Below are positions 24,170 to 36,690 of a stretch of DNA of 64,000 nt, piece by piece. Numbering within the stretch: position 1 is the stretch's first letter; each line of letters opens with the position of its first letter. The notes under the pieces are model-generated. The model was not told the origin of the DNA. It ran no database searches and saw nothing but the letters and a program-made list of their open reading frames with translations. The DNA is from Styela clava (Eukaryota; Chordata; Ascidiacea; Stolidobranchia; Styelidae), in the NCBI RefSeq assembly GCF_964204865.1, contig NC_135252.1, positions 16,141,383-16,205,382 on the forward strand, given 5' to 3'. The translations under genes were made by a program, and so were the position numbers.

Positions 24170-24830
24170 TTGATGCCATTTTTTGAGAGAAACGTCTTCA
24201 ATATGACTCCATACAGCTGCAATACACCCTGAAAATTTTCATCACCCTCTGAGTGATTTCCCGTGAAATTCCATTTATTGTTTTGCAAATAGCAGCTTTC
24301 AGTCCATCAATGGCTTTAATCGGTTCTTGTACACCTCGCCCTTAGTTTACTCTCACACGAAATAATAACAAGGTGAAAGGTCAGGTGCACGTGCTGGTCC
24401 TCCCATATTAGATAGATCAAATGCAATGGGAAGGATCCTCCATCCATTGATTTTTTTTTTGCTGTATGGGAAGTTAGTTGAAACGATACCTTGGCATTTT
24501 AATTCTTAAATATTGACACCATGCAGTATCCGCACATAAAGAGCTGAAGTAAGCAAAACCGTTTTTTTTTCCTTCAACTGCACACCACACCCTCATGCCC
24601 TCGCTATGGAGAGGCTTTTTATGAAGCTCTCGAGGGTTTCTTCCTGCCTAGTACCAAAAAGTTTACTCATTGACAAAGCCAGATAAATTGAAATGGGATC
24701 CGTCACTGGTAATCAGAATATCATTTGCAAGAATATTTTCAGTTACATAGGCTACTCTCTAATAGTGATAGAACATTTCACGATAAGTGCACGACGTTTA
24801 ACTGCCCAAGCCATAAATATGCATCAACGA
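24170..24830 (-). pseudogene. Decayed mariner/IS630-type transposase, copy 2
   Basis: Minus-strand homology matches copy 1 (HF-LSGFVNE, NPRELHKKPLHSEG) and additionally keeps GPARAPDLSPCYYF around 24370-24400, which corresponds to the conserved P-DL-P region before the last catalytic acid. A KIFRVYCSCM-type C-terminal stretch follows. In-frame stops and shifts disable it. Confidence 0.75.
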
Positions 24831-25351
24831 TTTTTATGAAATTGATAATAAATCACTCGTTATTGAAATCTCACCCTGTAAAATTTGTATAAAGAAATTA
24901 TTTAAAACTAAATAATCCTATTACATAGTAAGCCTATCAGTATTCTAAACATGCATTTTCAATTGTTAAGAACAACATGTAGTTACATAGTTAAATAAAA
25001 CTTACATTCATACCAAACTAGAGGGCCCCATTTGCTAAACTTCGTAAAAAGCGAGTTTTACGAGCACACAACTGTGTCTCTCAAAATTTACGCACGATCG
25101 TTGTTGAACAAATAAATGACCACGCAACAGTATGACTATGCCCCGTCAGTCACATGGATAGGGCAAGTATAGTTTGTAACAACCCGCTGTCTTGCTTTGC
25201 AATCATTCACTTAAAACTGATATTCATACCGCTAGACAAGACATAAAAATGGTTCCATATTTTGGGACCATCAACTCTTTGGGAAATGTCTTTCCCCGTT
25301 CGACGCAGCGTGGGGAAAAGCTAAACGATGCCGCTTCGTTGGTTTAACAAG

Positions 25352-25586
25352 ATACTCATGTAGTATGTTAACCAAGATGGCGGACGCCGGAACGTGGTGC
25401 GTGTGCAGGGTTGGGGTTAAGCCATAAATTCAGGTACAAATACTACGGGAGTCACTTGGCTAGTCCCCGAACTCGTAATAGAACCAAAATAAGAAAAATT
25501 GGAATATAATTATGTGCTAACCTTAACCTGGTGCATGTGCTGCGTTCCGGTGTCCGCCAACTTGGTGCACATACTACGGGAGCGCT
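25352..25586. mobile_element. Block-boundary MITE at the B2/A3 junction
   Basis: Inverted arms (CATGTAGTATGTTAACC, GATGGCGGACGCCGGAACG / GTGCACATACTACGGGAGC) as in the other copies. It sits exactly where block B2 gives way to block A3, and its right half equals the first 93 bases of the window. Confidence 0.7.
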
Positions 25587-26209
25587 AAAAGATGAGACCC
25601 GAACTAGTTGGGGCGTTGGAGTTCTAGAACAGAATCAGTAAACCCATTAAGTTGTATCTTGAAAAATAGTTCTTTTGATTGAGACCATTGAAGAAAATGG
25701 CAGTCAAACAAGCGACTGTCAAATCGACGGACAACAAATCGTCGTGAACTTTTTAATTAACTAATTTTGTTGTACCTTCGATTCTCAATGAGCGAGAAAA
25801 GGTTGTGCGATGTTGTTTTATTGAAATGATAGAAAGGGATGGAATAAAGAATACTAATTATTATGACATTCGAGCCGAGAAAGGCACGAAAAGTACAACT
25901 GTGGAAGACCTTGTTATACCAAATGACCGTCCAGCGGTTATATTGCTTATTATTTAGTGTCGTCATCAAATTTCTGGTGACCTATTTATATTGCGTGATA
26001 GAGAAAAGTCAATTTAACGTTAGCTGAAAAAGAAAACAGTAATCAAATTAGCACTGACAGAATTGTTGTTCCGAGCTCTATTGATTATCACAAATAGTTA
26101 ATAGCAGTCACGATTGTTTTAGTTATATTCATTTTCTGAACAGGTATAATAAACATACCAAAAGTAGTAACAATGAAAAACAAACCGAATTATAATGAAT
26201 TACTTAAGT

Positions 26210-26308
26210 CATGGCTCATGAAATACGCAACTGCCAATACTATATAAATTAGCAGTTGCGAGCTAGTCTGCACATCATCTTCTATACAACTCAACAGGAA
26301 CTTCTAAG
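26210..26308 (+). promoter_or_regulatory. AMP-3 promoter and non-coding exon 1
   Basis: TATATAAA lies at 26241-26248. The AP-1-type heptamer of AMP-1 and AMP-2 is changed to TGGCTCA at 26212-26218. Exon 1 would end at 26308 before GTTGGT. Confidence 0.6.
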
Positions 26309-26395
26309 GTTGGTGTGAAAACTGTTTGAAAATTTTGAAACTTGCGTATATAAACAAACCTCTTTGTTAACTCGCCGAAATTTTATTTCATCCAG

Positions 26396-27562
26396 ATGAA
26401 TTTAAAGCTTCTCACTATTTTGCTACTCGTTGTCTTGTTGACAATCGACCTTGGTGACTCATGGGGACGCAGAAGACGCCGACGAGGTGGTAAGGGAAGA
26501 GGAAGAAGCTTCTGGGGAAGGGCTAAAAAAGCTGTCAGGAAAGTTGGCAAATTCTACAAGAGAAACAGGTTGGTCGGAAAACTTCGTATCGCACTTAAAG
26601 AAGCATATTTATTTAAAAGCAATCAATGTGAAAAGTTAACAATATTCGAAAGTAATAAAATTTGTGGTCAACGTTTGATTTCTTACTCATATATATCTAG
26701 CCCTATCACAATACAACCTCCACACAACAATGTAAAGTGTTGTGCAAAAGAATAATAACGCAATAGTGTAAAGCAAGCTGAGAGCATTGATATATATTTG
26801 AAGGTCCATTTTCGAAAAATTACAAAATTATTTCTACCTAAGAGATCCGGATGTAATGAACCTCGGACTCTAAAAAACAAGTCACGAATTATAGCTAAAC
26901 AAGAACACTGTCAACATTTTACAGGAAAACCATTCATAGAGTTGGAAGAATAGTACTTCGTGGAGCAGCCGCGTATGACAACGAAGACCAGAATAACTTA
27001 AATCAGCTTAAGAATCAGGTAATGTCGACAAAAATTGCTGAATTAAAAAACGAAAACTATGTCCTTTTATAATACTTCTATATCTGCTATATCTTTCATC
27101 ATCGGTATTTACCAGTGTGCAAATAGATCAATTGTATGATTTGTTAATTTATTTCCAGAATCTGGAATCGTATCAAGAGTACCTGGACAACCTGGAAGAA
27201 ACTATGAGTGAAATGTATCCGGAAGAAGACATTGATCAACTCATGAAAGCATTGGACAATGTCGTTGACATGAACGACGGTTTGTATTTTCTAAAGAAAT
27301 AAAAGAACTATTATCAGTCACAAAAATGGCCATTCGGTGATGAACATCCTAATTTAAGACATGGTCTGCAAAGCTGCAAACACGATCAACAAACAACTGC
27401 TTTCAAATCCTCGAATCTTTATATTTCATAATCTTCATAAAATACTTATAATGTTTTCCAATTTCAGAAGATCGTAAAAATTTATTTGCGACTGCAAACG
27501 AGGAGATGCCTGAAGTTGAGCCAGTTCGATACAGTTCAGTTGGCAGATATGATCAAAGATGA
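26396..27562 (+). CDS. AMP-3: styelin-like precursor, mosaic gene (160 aa)
   Basis: Coding exons are 26396-26568, 26925-27018, 27159-27279 and 27468-27562. The mature part starts WGRRRRRRGGKGRGRSFWG, then RAKKAVRKVGKFYKRN, differing from AMP-1 at several positions. Exon 3 is identical to AMP-2 (IHRVGRIVLRG). Exon 4 is AMP-1-like (NLEETMSEMYPEEDIDQ). The last exon is 10 bases longer than in AMP-1, so the frame shifts and the protein ends ...VGRYDQR. The family ending (a DEL-MRVANLA equivalent) lies out of frame just beyond. Secreted cationic precursor as for AMP-1; the shortened tail could change latency or processing. Confidence 0.72.
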
Positions 27563-28443
27563 ATTGGCGATGAGAGTAGCAAATCTTGCGTAATCTTCTC
27601 ATCCCACTTATCGGCAATTTACTTCTATATTCTCAAAAATATTTGAATACATTCGAACAGTTGAACATGATGCAGTTTTTGATTATCAGCAAAATGGGCG
27701 TCATCTTGAAGTTCAATGGCTTTGGATGGCTCTTTATTTTCAAATAAATGCCTGTTTTTTAACAGTACTGTATACCATATTCAGCAAATATTTACCAAAA
27801 GACCTCCGCGATACTCACTCATTCCAATGAGCATATATACAATGAGTGGATGACTTCCAAATATTTGCTCATTAATCCCTTATGCCCTGCATATTTACTT
27901 CGTCCAGCTAAATCGTTTGTTGCATATGGAGAAAGCATATTGCTCGCTGCAAAAATCCCTTGCTTCGGCCGCGCCGGTTGCAAAATTGGCCGTATTGAGG
28001 CTTTTAATTTTTCGATTCGTGTTCGGTTTTGGGTTTCGAAGTATGGTACGTTGAAAACATACTAACTATAAGCATATGCTTATTTGGAATGCATATCTAT
28101 TAGCTACAGCACAGAATATGAAGTCAAGTGCGGTTATTTCTGATTATAGCATGGGATTTAGGTACATATTTATCCATGGGAAAGGAAAGGGATAAGAAGT
28201 CCTAAATATATGGCGAACCACAGCTTCTCGCAATCATAGTTTATAAGGCGCTCCATACGAAGCCCCAGGGCTCTCCGATTTCAAATCACTCTGGCAGTCT
28301 GGGATATCTTGACAATAAAAACGAAGACAAAAATTAGAAGAATAGCAGGGAATCGGCTTTCCTCTCCACATGAGTAAATATGTTAACCCCATCCTATATC
28401 AATGAATACAAAGCCCCACGTCCCTCTTAACATGGGTCGTAAC

Positions 28444-28599
28444 GAGTGGTGGGATTCAAATTTTTTGTCAGCTGGTTCCATCACAAAAGTCATAGTTTTC
28501 GACCGGTTCTGTTACATGTTTTTTAGTAATGCTGACCGATTCGATGATCTCATTAAATTCCGTGAGACGGTTCTATAGAACGGGTAAATCCCACCACTG
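28444..28599. mobile_element. 156-bp hAT-type MITE
   Basis: Ends GAGTGGTGGGATT and AAATCCCACCACTG are inverted repeats. The flanks GTCGTAAC (28436-28443) and GTCTTAAC (28600-28607) form an 8-base target duplication with one mismatch. It is nested in the long-TIR element. Confidence 0.75.
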
Positions 28600-28607
28600 G
28601 TCTTAAC

Positions 28608-30224
28608 CCCCCCCCCCCCCTTGGTTTGAGAAAAAATTTTCATGCGAAATTTCCTCCACAAAAAAGCAGCACCGTCGTTTTAAGGTCGCGCATTATGGTT
28701 TCGTCAAAACGATATTATTCTGCGTATTATCACCGCAGCGCAATTAACACCGCCATACTTTTTTATTTTTACGATATGTTATTTTTTTAGTTGGCGCTGA
28801 TAATGACAAATGAGAATGCGCCCTTCGAAATGAAAGAAGGGTTATGAGCTAATTTCAGGACATTCTATTCCCGATTTCTTTTATTTTAATACAAAGCAGG
28901 GCGCATTGAAAAGCAAAATAGAATTTACTAACATAAATTTACAACGAGTTACGTATAATTTACCGACGGCTATCGCCAAGAAACAGAAACGATGAATGTG
29001 AGAATTTTTTATTTTGTGTCATTTTTGCGCCATCATATTTTTCAATTTCTAATTTTGCGTAAATCGCGTCAACATCGTTTTGGTAAATTTAGAAACGTTG
29101 AATCAGATAAGCAAGGCATGTGAATAATGTATTCTATGCAAATTTCCCGAGATGTTGCGGAGAAATAACATTTTGACCACGTAGAAATGCCATTATTGCT
29201 GATTTATTCACGTGTTAAGTATCAGTGTTTTAAACCAAACCTGAGTTACGTGAATACTCAACACTGAGTATTCTAGAGATTACCAATTTGCGGAGTTTTT
29301 TAATTATTATTTAATATGAAAAAAACACGGAAACGATATAAAATTAAAACATAAAAATGTCAACTATCAGCTTCACAAATATCGCATCCCGGGGTCAGTA
29401 ATGATAATATTGTTTGCTCAAAATTGGGACCGTAACTGTGATACAAATCCAACACAGAAGATAAAAATCAGAATTAAATTAATTTTTGTTGTGAATACAT
29501 TTCTTAATAGTTGTCTTTAACATCTTCGCCGATGTTCGTTAAAATTTCGAATAATTTTATTTAAAAAAAAATACGGTTTGCTCACCACTAATCACGGTGC
29601 ATGTAAATAATCAATAAATGACAATAAAAAATCAACTTTGTTAGCATTAAATTCCAAGGAAAATTTCCACATTTCATGATTCGATCGGCGCTACACGCGA
29701 GCGTGTTTTTGTATATATTCACCAAACACCGTCAAAAAAACAGAGGCGAGCTACACGTGACTGTGGAATTTCGCTGTGAACGACGCATTGTTTTTAATTT
29801 ATTACACGCCTCACGCCGTCGTGAATTGAACTTTTGGCGCACTGTTTTAATTTCACCGTATGCCCCCACCCCGTTGGAAAAATCCTGGCTGCGACCCTTG
29901 TTCAAATTCTATATCTCACTATTGATTACAAAAGTATAATTGCATCCAAATCAACAGTATCTATATATATGACTATATGAAGGATCGTTAAAATTAAATA
30001 ATATACATGCAAAAATCATAATTGATAACAAAATGTACTCTAAATAATAAAATAAAAAACAAACTTTTTTGTGTAAATTCACAAGACATGAAGATGGCAA
30101 ATTTTAAATTTCAATGGCAAGATGTCCCGGAGTAATTTATAGGTAAAATCAGTATTTTCAATAAGTATACGAATAGCTCACAAAATCCAGACAGCCTGGG
30201 GGTTCATTTGGAGCACAGAGCTAT
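28608..30224. other. Interior of the long-TIR element, no gene recognised
   Basis: Starts with a poly-C run. The longest ORFs (about 87 codons) have no domain I can name. The element therefore looks non-autonomous or too decayed to read. Confidence 0.5.
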
Positions 30225-30663
30225 TTGGAGAGGCCGTGGTTCGCCATTTATTAGGCTTTCGGCTTTCCTCTCCCCCTGGATAAATATGTAAGTCACATGT
30301 TATATCAATGAATAAATACAGCAATAACTGCACCCCACGTGGCGACTGATTCATATTCTGTTCTGTAGCTACGTTTTCTGCCTAATAGATATATATGTAT
30401 TCCCAATATGCATATGCTTATAGTTAGTATGCTTTCAACGTACCATACTTCGAAACCCAAAACCGAACACGATTCGAAAAATTAAAAGCCTCAATACGGC
30501 CAATTTCGCACTCGACCCAGCAGAAACAAGGGATTTTTGCAGCGAACGATGTGCTTTCTTCATATGCAACGAACCATTTAGCTGGACGACTTAAAAATGC
30601 AGGGCACAATGGATTAATGAGCAAATATTTGGAAGTTTCCACTCATTGTATATATGCTCATTG

Positions 30664-33600
30664 CTTATTCAATTTGTTACTGTTTAAAAATGTATTTTTG
30701 AAATGTAAAATAAAATCTTTGTCGGAAAACTCTCGTGGATATTTCACCTATACAGCGTTGGAAAGAATCGAGAGACCTTTTTCAAATATTCGACGAGTCA
30801 TTCGAATGAAAAGATTCGACTCGAACTAGGAATCCACTAACCGACAGAAAGACTTGTCTCGAAAATAGCAAAAAAGAATTAAATCAAATACGATTTACAT
30901 CGTAAATCAAAGTTCTATTGGTGAAATCAAATATTTACTTAACATAGTTGCTTCGAAATCTCTTTTGACATGCCAGAACTTAGAAATCATTTCTGAAATA
31001 TTGTGGTGCAACAATAAAATATGAGTCAAATATAGGAATTCTGGAAGACAACGGATTCTCTGCAAAATAGGACTGTGGAGTCGGGAATCGAAGTCACAGT
31101 TTGACATATTTTCACCAAAGTCAGGGTCCCGGAAACCGAACTCCTCGGAGTCATGAGTTGGAGTCGAAAATCTGTATTCCTCGGAGTCGGAATTGCAGAT
31201 TTTGAATGATGATAAGAAAAGTCATATTTTCAACGGAAACACAAAAAACGCCAAGTTAATTTGCAACTTATATATATATTTGCTGTTAATCTGTATATAT
31301 AAAATTGCTCAATGGAAATTTGAGTTCGTTAGTTGTCTCAAGACGGCGCTGCAGAGCCACTATTGCTATTATTTTGTTGTTCTTGTTGGCATTTTTTTTT
31401 GCTTTTGTTGTTGTGAAAAAATCGCCTTTCTCATTAACTATCTGACCGATTACTTTGAAATTTACAGTGGCTGAAATTGTTGTTGTCGTAGAAGGCTGTT
31501 ACTTTAATTTATGTCAAAAATAGCTGTAAGCTCTATGCAGGGCCGGGTTACTATAATTTCAATTATGGGCGGATACTTTGAAGGCATTTTTTGGAATATA
31601 AACGATTTAAAATAAAATAAAAATGATATTTAGTTTTGTTATTCAGGTTGATAATACTTGCCCAAATATTTTCCGTTCAGAAAGTTAAAAAATTAATATA
31701 CGGCCGAATAAATAATTTTTTTCTAAATTTGGAAAACTTTACACTCTATTAATAACGTCATCTTCGAAAAGGGACTCACGTATGACATCACCAAGCCCCT
31801 CAACGTATAAATCCGGCCCTGACTCAAAGGGAATCGTTTTTTTTGTGTAGTGATGTTAAAAAATTAAAAATTACTTCAGCGTTTCGTGACCACATGTCAC
31901 CGATCTCTTGGTCAACGAAGACGGGAGTTTTTATTAAGCTGAAAGTAGGCTATCGGTTCTGTAAAATATTTGCTACTACAGTTGTGACTCCAGTCATTTG
32001 GTATTTCAATTCACGTTGAAACTGAATGCATGATCATCATCGTTAAAAAAACTGGAAAACTTAGGACAGTCCGGGTACCGGTACTTTGGTACTGGTAAGT
32101 TACTGTAGCTGTTCCACAGTTGCAGCTTCGTTCAGGATGATTTTGGGGGAGATTAAAATTCCCGGTTTGACTTTGGTGTCAATATATTTGATCATTGCTC
32201 TCGTGTTTATATTTATCCTGCTATGGCTAACGTCGACATGGTTTCGATGCAAATATAGCGAAGACATTGGTCTAACTCTAAGCTAATGCGTTAGCATGAT
32301 GTGTATTTTTGTATTCGATAGAAGAAGGCTAGGCAGTTATAGCGACGGCCATATTGGAAAAATATGCAAATTTAGATACCCTGCTATTTGATAAGCCAGT
32401 AGTCACGACCGGAAAGCGATCCAATAATCTGCTGCTCCTCGAGCGTAGGTTTTAAAATTAAATTATGGTTAAAATTAGAAACCGCCATTTTGTCGCTAAA
32501 TTTCAGTGAAGCCTCGCGGGCCGGATATGGCACATGGGCCGTAGATTGCCGACCCCTGGCCTAGAGTATCCCTGCCTTACTTTGAGTTCAGCTATAGAAT
32601 ATTCTTCTTTCGCCTTTGTTACGTCACTTTGCTCCAAATCACGTTCACAATAATTTACGTAGCTTGCTTTATTTGCATGCAAACCTCAAACAGACGAGTT
32701 ATTGAAATGGATTTTGGTTCATATATTCCGTATTAATTAATTAGAGAACAAATCCATACGTGAGGTGAAGTAAATTTTCATCTATTTTAACCGTTTTTTC
32801 ATCATATCTGCCGAAAATAAATCTTTTTGAGAGCTTGAAACATCGATACCATTGGGTACCATAAATTCACCAATAAAACACAAGATATTAAATAGGTCAT
32901 TTTTTTTATATTGTCTCTCTCATGCAGGACGTGTATTGCAGTGGGCATGAAAATAATTTTATTTTTAATATATAGTACTGGTCAGCGCAATGAGTAAGTT
33001 TTCACAGCTTATAGCTTATCTGAGTTTAATATATATATATATATATATATATATGATCCAAATTTGTAAATCATTGTTACGCTTCACAGCTAATTGTATG
33101 TATAGTGATTTTGCCTTCTAGATAAAAATAAAATTCGGCCATATGGATTTATTATTAAATGATGTGCGTCAGCGTTATATGATTTCTGTTTCGAGCTAAA
33201 TGTAAAAATTTAACAAGTAGTCATGAACACGTGCAATTCATTCATTTTCTTTATTGCTGAAATGTTTTAAGGATACTTATTGTAGGATTGTGTAGTGCGT
33301 ATTCGATAGCAATTCTCTGAATAAATATATACTATGTCAATCGCTTTTACACTCATAAGCAATTTTTTCATTTCAATTTTCTCCTTTTTTTTTACCTCTT
33401 TTTAATTCATTCAATTCCCTCTTTTCTTCCCTTAAGACTTTTCACGATTTGGAGAACAACTGCGTGCGCATCAAACGATCTCTTCAAAGCAGCTTGTAAT
33501 ATTCTGCTAGTCCGAAGTGGCTCGGTTTTCCTCGTGTTTTTCTTGGATGATCAAATATTAATATCATCCGACCTTCCTGAAAAATGAATGTACATGAAAT

Positions 33601-33690
33601 GCATCGGAAATAGTTTAGTAAATTAACTCAACAAAGATGATAAATGTTAGCATTTATTGTTGTCAAAATTGAGATGAACAATGTTGAGCC
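30664..33690. other. Block A3 right part, no gene seen
   Basis: Homologous to 2240-5400. It holds one unit of the 119-bp sequence that is tandem in copy 1, the hAT right-end insertion shared with copy 1 (about 32440-32560) and an AT dinucleotide run at 33029-33054. Confidence 0.6.
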
Positions 33691-33699
33691 AAGAAGAAA

Positions 33700-33965
33700 A
33701 AAAAAACAAGAATATCTTTCAGAGACCGAAGACTTATCGATCGAAAGTTAGGGGACAGCGCTCATATTCCATAGTGACACCTTGTGTCCCATCACTAATT
33801 AATTGATAACTCGCTAATTATACGACATAATTCGCCCAAAATCAATAGGCTTCTGGTTCGAGATATGATGAATGCACATGCAAACAAAATCTGCAACAGA
33901 CGGACAGACAGACAGACAAATACCTATCAACGTACTTACCGATTAAAATCGATAAGTAATAACAC
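33700..33965. repeat. Dispersed repeat X, copy 2
   Basis: Matches 5405-5725, including the ATCGATCGAAAGTTAGGGGA stretch and the GGACAGACAGACAGACAAAT tract. Confidence 0.6.
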
Positions 33966-34039
33966 TCAGCACTCGATATCTCACAACTGGCATATTGTAA
34001 CCTCCCCGCTTTAATTCGATTTTATCTAAAAGTTTGGCG

Positions 34040-34185
34040 CTCCGGAAGTATGTCCACCGAGATGGCGCACAACCTGAACCCTAACCTGGTACACATACTA
34101 TGTTCAGGTTGTGAATCCTAACCTGGTACACATACTATGTTCAGGTTGTGCGTCATCTTGGTGCACATACTTCAGGAGCACCAAA
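34040..34185. repeat. Boundary-MITE remnant with a tandem repeat
   Basis: A unit of about 46 bases (CCTAACCTGGTACACATACT followed by ATGTTCAGGTTGTG) occurs twice at about 34080-34150, next to CATCTTGGTGCACATACTTC. It is related to the right arm of the MITEs at block junctions and again lies at a junction, here between repeat X and a second copy of the block A tail. Confidence 0.55.
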
Positions 34186-34189
34186 CGAT

Positions 34190-35280
34190 CTCCTCCTTGC
34201 GCGTTTGGTACGTCATTTTCCTCCAGATCACTTCACACTAATTTACGAAGCTTGCTTTATTTGCGTGCAAATCTCGAACAGACGAAAAATTCAGATAAAT
34301 TCTTGGTGGTAACCGGACGACATACCGTGGTCCGCCGTATGATTAAGCAATAATAAGAAGGGAATAAATCCACACGTGAGGTGAATTAAATACCTCAATG
34401 TAGTTCATCATATCAGCCGATAAGAAATATTTTAGAGAGCTTGAAATATCCATAAGATTCGGTATTAATCATGAAATTCACCAATAAAACACAAAAGATT
34501 AAATAGCTCATTTTTTTATTTTGTCTCTCTCATGCAGGACGTGTATTGCAGTGAGCATGGAAATAGTTTTATTTTTAATATATAAATAAATACTGGTCAG
34601 TGCAATGAGTATTTTTTCACAGGTTATCTGAGTATTTAATATATATATGATCTGAGTTCGTAAACCATTATTACGCTTCTCAGCATGTACAATATAATTG
34701 TATGCAAATCGGTTTCGCCTTTTAGATAAAATAAAAATGCGACCATATGGATTTATTATTAAGTGATGTGCGTCAGCGTTATATGATTTCTGTTTCGAGC
34801 TAAATGTAAAAATATAACAAGTAGTCATGAACACGTGGAATTCATTCATTTTCTTTATTGCTGAAAGATTTTAAGGATACTTATTGTAGGATTGTGTAGT
34901 GCGTATTTGATAGCAATTCTCTGAATAAATATATACTATGTCATTTTTTTTACACTCATAAGAAATTTTTGCATTTCAATTTTCTCCTCTTTTAACCTTT
35001 TTCAACTCATTTAATTCTCTCTTTTCTTCCGTCTGACCTTTCACGATTTGGAGAACAATTGTGTGCGCATCAAACGATCTCTTCAAAGCAGCTCGTAATA
35101 TTCTGCTAATCTGAACTGGCTCGGTTTATTCTTCATTCTCTTGATTGATCAAATATAGATATCATCCGACCTTTCCTAAAAAATGAATGTACATAAATGC
35201 ATCAAAATTAGTAAGTTAACTCAACAAAGATGATAATTGTTAGTATTTATTGTTGTCAAAATTGAGATGAACAATGTTGA
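34190..35280. repeat. Extra copy of the block A tail
   Basis: Repeats 32610-33690 (and 4340-5400), from TACGTCATTTTCCTCCAGAT to GAACAATGTTGAGCCAAAAA, directly in front of the AMP-4 upstream region. The same tail-to-AMP-4 join is found at 16620, so it predates the block duplication. Confidence 0.75.
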
Positions 35281-36259
35281 GCCAAAAAGGAAGAAATACA
35301 AATTGTACCTTAGAGTTACAATCCCTACCTATATCAAATATGCTGAACAGATGTATAAAAAATCACCATCTTTCCAGAGTTCGATAATTTCAAATTTTCA
35401 TTTATAAAATATATGCAGAATTGTGGAATAGAGGGGTCTATAGCGTTTGATATATTAAAATTGTTCAAACTTCCTTTAAATTTTTGGTAACCTTTTAAAC
35501 GTTGTTAGACAATATTAAGTCACGAAACAATTGAAAAATATTAGTTTCATACTCCTATGACGCAGCATGTATGACGCAGGCCAGGAAAATAGCATTCTCA
35601 CCCTCAAAAGGGAACTTGTTGATAGACCTATGCCAGTTTTCATAGCTTATCTAACTATATATCAAAGTCTCAAACATGATTTCTTTCGCCGATTTCTATC
35701 ATATCCGCTACAAAAAGTGTGAAAACAATTGGGACATGCTTGTATGAAGTTTCGTTTCGTTATTTGTTTCTTAAAAATAACATGCCGAGCAAACATATGT
35801 ATATATGTTGCCTCATGTGCGTCAGCGTTATATCCTTTCTGTTTCGAGACATTGAATAAATTTTGAATATAACAAAGCAATCATAAACATATGGACACTA
35901 ATTTATGATAATAAGTAACGAAAATGCGAAAAATAAACGGAATTTCATACCTAATTTAATGAGAAAAAGTTATCAAAGCAATTTCAAATAAACATTTTCT
36001 CTCTCGATTCATTATAGGTACCATAAAAAACATCCATATAAGCGACTCCTCAAGGAGCATTTGAGAACTTGAAATTTAATAAACTTTAATTATGATCAAT
36101 TTGCTCCACAATATCCAATCCTTCAGCTCCACTGCTTGGAAACTTGGCCAATTTCAATTTGCATAAAAATGGTTTGCCTCAATATACGTGATACAATATA
36201 CGCAACGTGATAAACTACACGACTTATCAATTTAATAAAAATAATAACCGATGATTCGA

Positions 36260-36332
36260 TATAAAGAGCGTTCGCCCAGAAGTTGATTCACAACAAACTA
36301 GTTTGATGATCTGAGAAACCAGATTACTCAAG
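36260..36332 (+). promoter_or_regulatory. AMP-4 promoter and non-coding exon 1
   Basis: TATAAAG lies at 36260-36266. Exon 1 runs from about 36290 to 36332 and ends ACTCAAG before a consensus GTAAGT donor. Intron 1 (36333-36690) ends TTGTTTTCAG directly before the ATG. An orphan duplicate of this promoter lies at 17657. Confidence 0.7.
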
Positions 36333-36690
36333 GTAAGTGATCTGAATATTTTCACGACATCTTCACTGGACGGCTTCGACGTCAAAAATTGTAGTTTTCA
36401 CTCAAATGTATTGCTGTGATTTTGGGAAAGGATATATATAGGATACTTGTATACAAAGCATATTTGTGTATGAAAAGTATGCATAACATGAAACATTAAC
36501 GAAAGAGTATAATAGGTCAATATCGTACGTCTTAGCTTAACTAATATTCTAAATTATTCTGTTGTAACACAGGAGCACTTCAAGGTTTAAAGATAAAAAA
36601 AAATACCAATTACCGACATTTTGAAAAATAGTTTGCGGTTGAAGAAAAAGTATCGTTCGTTACTTGTATTTTATAATTTTTTGTTTTCAG

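Larger units (their letters stand above)
20366..25370. repeat. Segmental duplication block B, copy 2
   Basis: Matches 5817-10490. Copy 2 has additional insertions at about 21130-21425 (with GGGATGGGATGGGG-type sequence) and 21575-21665. It keeps more of the mariner-like transposase than copy 1. Confidence 0.85.
27825..30663. mobile_element. 2.8-kb element with terminal inverted repeats of about 400 bp
   Basis: The left end (27825 to about 28225) begins CAATGAGCATATATAC. The right end (about 30225 to 30663) is its inverted copy, ending GTATATATGCTCATTG, with scattered mismatches. The flanks carry a 7-base target duplication, CTCATTC on the left and CTTATTC on the right. Blocks A1 and A2 show an empty site here, ...ACTCACTTATTCAATTTG in A1. 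The inside holds a nested hAT MITE (28444-28599) and no transposase I recognise. Long ORFs inside each end are mirror translations of the repeat, not genes. Confidence 0.85.
25490..33690. repeat. Segmental duplication block A, copy 3
   Basis: Carries AMP-3. It is nearly identical to copy 1 up to about 26870, then alternates between copy-1-like and copy-2-like sequence. A 2.8-kb transposon (27825-30663) interrupts it. Its right end passes into repeat X as in copy 1. Confidence 0.85.

Noticed and set aside
27850-28065. ORFs at 27850-28065 (+) and 30424-30642 (-) with the same protein
   Set aside because: They are translations of the two arms of the terminal inverted repeat. Substitutions hit residues freely, and the arms have no start context or partner exons.
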